A stretch of DNA of 64,000 nt, taken from Phaeacidiphilus oryzae TH49. GTDB taxonomy: Bacteria; Actinomycetota; Actinomycetes; Streptomycetales; Streptomycetaceae. Each line of letters starts with the position of its first letter. The stretch's first letter is position 1. The notes below the pieces were generated by a model. It was not told the DNA's origin and searched no databases. It was given only the letters and a program-made list of their open reading frames with translations. The DNA lies in assembly GCF_000744815.1 (NCBI RefSeq), contig NZ_JQMQ01000004.1, forward strand, positions 186,001-250,000, given 5' to 3'. Positions 60,042 through 64,000 of this stretch are shown here, piece by piece. Made by a program: the position numbers and the translations under genes.

Positions 60042-60377
60042 TCAGCCGGGCACCACCCGCAGGGTGAAGGCGCGGGCGGGGGAGGCCTCCCAGGGGCGGC
60101 GGTACTGGAGGAGCAGTTCCGAGGGGGCCCGGCTGTCCGGCAGCACCCGCAGCCGGACCGCCCGCTCACCGGTGGGCGGGCCCGGCCGCGGGGCGCCGCC
60201 GCCCGGCAGGGCCGCGGGCGGAGTGAAGAACTCCTCCAGGACCTCGAGGCCGCGCCCGACCGAGGTGACCGCCCAGCGGTAGCCGGTACCGGAGTTCTCC
60301 GGAACCCGCACCACGATCTCGTCCCCGGCCGCCGCCGTCACCTCGGTGTCGTTCTGGGTCACCTGATGCACCGTCAT
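60042..60377 (-). CDS. Chagasin-like (I42) cysteine protease inhibitor homologue
   Basis: A 111-residue all-beta protein. It has the I42 pattern: VRVPENSGTGYRWAV (loop NxGTGY), a middle Gly/Pro-rich insertion (ALPGGGAPRPGPP), and LLLQYRRPWEASPARAFTLRV (RPW loop). These loops insert into papain-like active sites in chagasin. No signal peptide is present, so it acts inside the cell, unlike most inhibitors. Start ATG 60377. Confidence 0.83.
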   Translation of the reverse strand: MTVHQVTQNDTEVTAAAGDEIVVRVPENSGTGYRWAVTSVGRGLEVLEEFFTPPAALPGGGAPRPGPPTGERAVRLRVLPDSRAPSELLLQYRRPWEASPARAFTLRVVPG

Positions 60378-60491
60378 CGCCGCGCGCCTCCCGCACCATG
60401 CCGCACCGCGCCGCTCCCCCACTGGGAAGGCTAACCTCCGAGGCGGGGGCGCGGGGGCCGAACGCGGGCGGCCGCGGCGGGCAGACGGTGC

Positions 60492-61667
60492 TCAGAGCGC
60501 GCCCCAGACCTCCGTGGCGGTCTCCACGATCAGCTCCAGCTTGCGGCGCTGGTCGTCCGCGGTGAGCTTGTTGCCCTCGACGGTCGAGGAGAAGCCGCAC
60601 TGCGGGGAGATGCACAGCTGGTCGAGGTCGACGTAGCGGGCGGCCTCGTCGATCCGCCGCTTCAGGGCGTCCTTGCTCTCCAGCTCCGGTCGCTTCGTGG
60701 TGACCAGGCCCAGCACCACCCGCTTGCCCTTGGGCACGAACCGCAGCGGGGCGAAGTCGCCGGACCGCTCGTCGTCGTACTCCAGGAAGAAGCCGTCCAC
60801 GTCCAGCCCGCCGAAGAGGGCCTCGGCGACGAAGTCGTAGCCGCCGCTGGCCACCCAGGAGGAGGCGAAGTTGCCCCGGCACATGTGGGTGGTGACGGTC
60901 AGGTCCGAGGGCCGGCCGGCCAGCGCGCGGTTGATGGTGGCGATGTAGGTCTCGTGCTGGTGCTCGGCGTCGCCGCCCAGTCCGGCGACGTACTGCCGCT
61001 GCTCGGGGTCGTTGAGGTAGGCCAGGCTGGTGTCGTCCAGCTGGAGGTAGCGGCAGCCGAGGCGGTGGACCCCCTGGATCTGCGCGGCGTAGGCGGCGGA
61101 CAGGTCGGCCCAGAAGCCCTCCAGCTCGGGGTAGACGTCGGCGGAGATGGCGGTACGTCCGCCGCGGTAGTGCACCATGCTCGGCGAGGGGATGGTCAGC
61201 TTGGGCGTGACGCCGCTGCCCGCGGTGTCCCGGAGGAACTCGAAGGCCTCCGCGAAGACCGTCCTCGGCAGCGAGATCCGTTCGGTGACGTGGGCGGCCG
61301 GCGGGTTGAACTCGATGTCTCCCTCCGGGTTGTGGAAGGTGACGTGCAGCCCCTCCTCCTCGACGCGTTCGATGCCGCCGAGGGAGTAGATGAAGTCCAT
61401 GTGCCAGCTGGCGCGCCGGAACTCGCCGTCGGTCGCGGTGCGCAGTCCGGCCTCCCGCTGCATCGCCACCACCTCGCGGATGGCGGTGTCCTCGGCGGCG
61501 CGCAGCCCTGCCGCGTCCAGCTTGCCCGCGGCGTACTCCTCGCGGGCGCGTTTGAGCTCGGCCGGTCGCAGCAGGCTGCCGACGTGGTCGGCGCGGAACG
61601 GCGGCCGGGCGGAGGGCGTACCGGCGGGCTGGGCGGAAGCGGCGGATGATCCATTCGTCTCAACCAT
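60492..61667 (-). CDS. MetE-like methionine synthase family protein (short, C-terminal domain type)
   Basis: A 391-residue TIM barrel of the cobalamin-independent methionine synthase family, lacking the N-terminal half. Motifs: RADHVGSLLRP, TDGEFRRASWHMDFIY, LQLDDTSLAYLND, the zinc ligands in TTHMCRGNF and ISPQCGFSSTVEGN. Similar short proteins are YxjG/YxjH type methyltransferases, which use other methyl donors. A Ser/Ala-rich leader of about 25 residues precedes the fold. It lies 53 nt downstream of a large membrane gene and could be co-transcribed. Confidence 0.88.
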   Translation of the reverse strand: MVETNGSSAASAQPAGTPSARPPFRADHVGSLLRPAELKRAREEYAAGKLDAAGLRAAEDTAIREVVAMQREAGLRTATDGEFRRASWHMDFIYSLGGIERVEEEGLHVTFHNPEGDIEFNPPAAHVTERISLPRTVFAEAFEFLRDTAGSGVTPKLTIPSPSMVHYRGGRTAISADVYPELEGFWADLSAAYAAQIQGVHRLGCRYLQLDDTSLAYLNDPEQRQYVAGLGGDAEHQHETYIATINRALAGRPSDLTVTTHMCRGNFASSWVASGGYDFVAEALFGGLDVDGFFLEYDDERSGDFAPLRFVPKGKRVVLGLVTTKRPELESKDALKRRIDEAARYVDLDQLCISPQCGFSSTVEGNKLTADDQRRKLELIVETATEVWGAL

Positions 61668-61719
61668 GCCCGCCACCCTGCCCCGGGAGCAGCCGCCGGA
61701 CAAGTGCCCTGACGGCGGG

Positions 61720-63753
61720 TCACTCGCCGTGGAAGCCGCCCTCCTCGCCGCCGATGCCGCCGTGCTCCCCCTCGCCGGGCTGCGGGAGGTGGACGCAGCC
61801 GGTGCAGGGGTGGCTGCCGGTCTCCACCCCCTGCGACTGCTGCGCCAGGTGGACCGCCCCGGCCAGCGGCGCCTCGCCGTCGGCGCGCTTCTGCTCGGGG
61901 TCGGTGCCGGTCAGGTCGTGGGCGGCCATCAGGTCGTCGGTCAGCTGGGCGTCGGCGGCCAGGCGCAGCGCGGTCGGGTCGGGATCGACCAGGGTGTCCG
62001 CGGCCGGCGGGCGGCGGATCCCACTCGCGCGGACCGCCCGCTCGACCCGGGCGGTCCAGGCCAGGAAGCGGTCCCGCAGCGGCGACTCGGCCAGCCCGTC
62101 CAGATACTCGCGGACCACGCCGAGCGCCTCGCTGCGGCCGAGCGGGAGGGAGTCCAGCGCGCTGGTGACCGCCGTCGCGGTCAACTCGGCGGCGAGGTCG
62201 CGTAGTTCGTCCCGCTCGTGCTCCTGCTGTGCGGCCCGGCGCTGCTCGGCCCGGTCCCCGGCCAGCCGGGTGTCCAGCTGGCCGACGCCGGGCGGGGGGT
62301 CGGCGTAGGGGGCGGTCTCCTGGCGGAGGACGGCGTCCGAGGCCGGCTCCTGCGGGGCCGGGGGGCGGTTGGTGATGCTCTCCGGCAGCTGGTCGTACGC
62401 CGTCGGGTCGGCGGCCCGGGCGGCGAGGAGGCCCAGCCGATGGGCGAGCAGCAGCTCGGCCGGGGCGGCGCCGTCCCGGCCGTGGTCGGGGGCCGGCTCC
62501 GTCTCGTGGATCTCCAGCACCATCTGGGCCAGGACGGCGGGCCGGGGCGCGCGGGGGGCGAAGCGGGCGATGACCGAGCGGTAGAACGCGGACTCGCCCT
62601 CGGCCTGGAGCTCCTTGCGCAGGGAGACCGTGTAGTGGGCGCGGGCCTGGCGGGCGAGGAGCCCGCCGACGGCCGGCGGCGCGGCCAGTCCCACGAAGAC
62701 CACCAGGACCAGGGCGATCCGGGTCACGGTGAGGCCGCGGTGGAGGGCGTTGACCGCGGGGGTGACCCGTCGGGTGCGGCGGCCGGTCAGGGCGCGCAGG
62801 GCCGCGCGGCCGAGTGCCCGGCCCGGCAGCAGAAGGGCCGTCAGATATCCGGCGGCCAGCAGGGCGTAGCAGAGCGCCCAGGCCCACCAGGGCAGGTCGG
62901 CCAGCGCCGCCGCGTGCTCGGCGACCCCGTGCACCAGGGTCATCTCGGCGGGGGCGAGGTCCAGCAGGTTGCCGAGCCAGACCAGCAGCAGCACCAGCAC
63001 CGCGCCGAGCAGCAGGGCCAGCACCACGTCCGCGGCGGCGGAGAGGGCCGCCCGCTCCGAGGCGGCGAGTCGGCGCCAGAGCGCGACGCTGTACCAGACC
63101 ATCAGCAGGAAGAGCGGCGCCTCCCAGACGCCGCCGAGGATCTGGCCGGCGAAGAGGAGGAACGCCGGGAAGGCCACCGCGGGGAGTTCGATGGTGGCGC
63201 GGGCGCGTACCGCGAGAGCCTGCGGGGAGGCGGCGGCCAGGCGGTCGATGCGGGTGCGCAGCCCGTGGGCGGTGCCGATGGCGAAGACCAGGGCGGCGGC
63301 CGTCCCGCCCAGCCAGTGGAGGGCACCGCCGAGGTTCTGGGCCAGCCGGTCGGGGGTGTCCCGACCGAGCTGGATCAGCAGGATCAGCCAGACGGCCGCC
63401 GGTATCGCGCCCGCCACGTGGGCCACGGCGAAGACGCTGGTGCGGCTGGGGATCAGCAGGATCAGGAACCACACGCACAGTACGACCAGCGCACCGCTGG
63501 TCAGCCGCTGCCCGACGTCGCCGGTGCGGGGGAGGAGGAGCAGCAGCAGAGCGGCCGTCAGATATCCGGCGGGGACGGCGGCCAGGACCCAGGCGATCCG
63601 GCGGCGGCCGGCCGCGCGGACGGCCTCTCGGTCGGCCTCTCGGGCGGCCTCTTGAACAGGCCTCTGAGCTGCTCCTTGTGCGGCTTGTGCAGATTGTGCG
63701 GCCCCTTGACGGACTCCTCGGCCGGGCCCTGGGCCCGCCGCCGGATCGGCCAC
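61720..63753 (-). CDS. Large polytopic membrane protein, C-terminal part (frameshift suspected)
   Basis: The open frame to 63753 encodes 677 residues. From about 63600 down it has about ten helices (RIAWVLAAVPAGYLTAALLL, LVVLCVWFLILLIPSRTSVF, and others) and then a soluble domain of about 270 residues ending in CTGCVHLPQPGEG. The first 50 residues (from 63753 to about 63600) have poor third-position bias; the real N-terminus lies in the overlapping frame at 63558-64000. No family could be named. Confidence 0.75.
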   Translation of the reverse strand: MADPAAGPGPGRGVRQGAAQSAQAAQGAAQRPVQEAAREADREAVRAAGRRRIAWVLAAVPAGYLTAALLLLLLPRTGDVGQRLTSGALVVLCVWFLILLIPSRTSVFAVAHVAGAIPAAVWLILLIQLGRDTPDRLAQNLGGALHWLGGTAAALVFAIGTAHGLRTRIDRLAAASPQALAVRARATIELPAVAFPAFLLFAGQILGGVWEAPLFLLMVWYSVALWRRLAASERAALSAAADVVLALLLGAVLVLLLVWLGNLLDLAPAEMTLVHGVAEHAAALADLPWWAWALCYALLAAGYLTALLLPGRALGRAALRALTGRRTRRVTPAVNALHRGLTVTRIALVLVVFVGLAAPPAVGGLLARQARAHYTVSLRKELQAEGESAFYRSVIARFAPRAPRPAVLAQMVLEIHETEPAPDHGRDGAAPAELLLAHRLGLLAARAADPTAYDQLPESITNRPPAPQEPASDAVLRQETAPYADPPPGVGQLDTRLAGDRAEQRRAAQQEHERDELRDLAAELTATAVTSALDSLPLGRSEALGVVREYLDGLAESPLRDRFLAWTARVERAVRASGIRRPPAADTLVDPDPTALRLAADAQLTDDLMAAHDLTGTDPEQKRADGEAPLAGAVHLAQQSQGVETGSHPCTGCVHLPQPGEGEHGGIGGEEGGFHGE

Positions 63754-64000
63754 AGGGTTCGGCCCCAGGCCGGCGCCACCCCCGGCCCGGCGGTTGCGCC
63801 GGCCGCGCAGGCGGGCCCCGCCCGGCGGCGCCGGGGGCGGCCGAGGAGCTCGGGCCAGAGGGCCGCCAGCACCGGCACCCAGGCCGCGGCTATGGCGGCC
63901 AGGCTGCGCAGCACCCAGCCGGCCCCGGTCGCGGCCGCCGAGCCGGGCCAGTTGTCCAGCGCGACCCAGCAGGCCAGCACCAGTATCAGCAGGCCGGTCA
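63558..64000 (-). CDS. N-terminal part of the large membrane protein, cut by window edge
   Basis: Open from the window edge to a stop at 63558. Coding bias is strong down to about 63600. It encodes two helices (LLILVLACWVALDNWPG; GWVLRSLAAIAAAWVPVLAAL) and a basic linker ending KRPPERPTERPSARPAAAG, where the next frame continues with RRRIAWVLAAV. It is probably one protein with the gene above, joined across a one-base frame change near 63600. Partial. Confidence 0.65.
   Translation of the reverse strand, partial: TGLLILVLACWVALDNWPGSAAATGAGWVLRSLAAIAAAWVPVLAALWPELLGRPRRRRAGPACAAGATAGPGVAPAWGRTLWPIRRRAQGPAEESVKGPHNLHKPHKEQLRGLFKRPPERPTERPSARPAAAGSPGSWPPSPPDI

Noticed and set aside
61720-63753. 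MADPAAGPGPG... as true N-terminus of the membrane protein
   Set aside because: Third positions there are rich in A/T compared with the overlapping frame, which has normal bias and membrane helices.

Overview
The window is high-GC (about 70-75 %), densely coded actinomycete DNA with strong G/C preference at third codon positions, many GTG starts and several probably leaderless genes. Family content points to a Streptomyces-like member of the Streptomycetaceae: a pSAM2/SLP1-type integrative element, DUF574 methyltransferase, DUF6343, DUF2630 and Rv1733c proteins, a GlcP-like permease, and copies of the common Streptomyces 'cgcgcagttccccgcgcccc' intergenic motif. The species cannot be named from this sequence. 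No rRNA, tRNA or CRISPR array was seen.

Region 1 (1 to about 10.46 kb) is most of an actinomycete integrative and conjugative element (AICE). An accessory/immunity side holds a SinR/Cas2-like small protein, an HD-domain protein, and a Nudix hydrolase with an XRE-HTH/PLD-like protein. Facing it is one rightward transfer-replication-integration block: SCO3933-like protein, FtsK/TraB-type translocase, a run of very small genes (membrane spread-type and Cys-rich proteins), a RepSA-like HUH initiator, a MerR-type excisionase and a tyrosine integrase ending at a strong hairpin. The left end lies outside the window. No tRNA or obvious att repeat was found at the right end. A 156-bp nested palindrome sits in an 834-bp gap at the left.

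Region 2 (10.5-25.2 kb) is chromosomal: glcP-like glucose permease, MocR/GntR regulator with a palindromic operator, apbE, type II NADH dehydrogenase, a HipA-like kinase with its DUF3037 partner, an MFS exporter with a probable TetR operator and its tetR, purB, a DUF574 methyltransferase, and a two-gene sugar isomerase/Gfo-Idh-MocA operon. Region 3 (25.3-33.6 kb) has an Rv1733c-type membrane protein, two tandem GT39 glycosyltransferases, a cysteinyl-tRNA-synthetase-like protein lacking catalytic motifs, TPR, GNAT, thioredoxin and a small secreted protein.

Region 4 (33.6-46.4 kb) is the metabolic core. A leftward operon encodes E1-alpha and E1-beta of a 2-oxoacid dehydrogenase, followed not by a normal E2 but by a free-standing lipoyl-domain protein and an alpha/beta hydrolase, which resembles a split acetoin-dehydrogenase E2 (AcoC). 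An Lrp/AsnC regulator diverges from it. Next is a homoprotocatechuate (4-hydroxyphenylacetate) meta-cleavage operon: HpaC, HpaB, an FAH-RraA fusion, a DapA-type aldolase, HpaE and HpaD, with a divergent MarR regulator and a palindromic operator between. Together these would oxidise 4-hydroxyphenylacetate to 3,4-dihydroxyphenylacetate, cleave the ring, oxidise the semialdehyde and release pyruvate plus succinic semialdehyde; separate hpaF and hpaH genes are missing.

Region 5 (46.4-64 kb) is mixed housekeeping and envelope content: DUF2630, HdeD, histidine phosphatase, DoxX, DUF6343, phosphoribosyltransferase, ABM protein, secreted PLD-like protein, a PASTA Ser/Thr kinase whose middle is out of frame, YihY, a dual-specificity-type phosphatase, an SRPBCC/ArsR pair with twin operators, lpdA, a DMT transporter, an I42 inhibitor homologue, a MetE-like methyltransferase and a large membrane protein cut by the window edge that also appears frameshifted. 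Short tandem repeats (17, 18 and 32 bp units) follow several stop codons.
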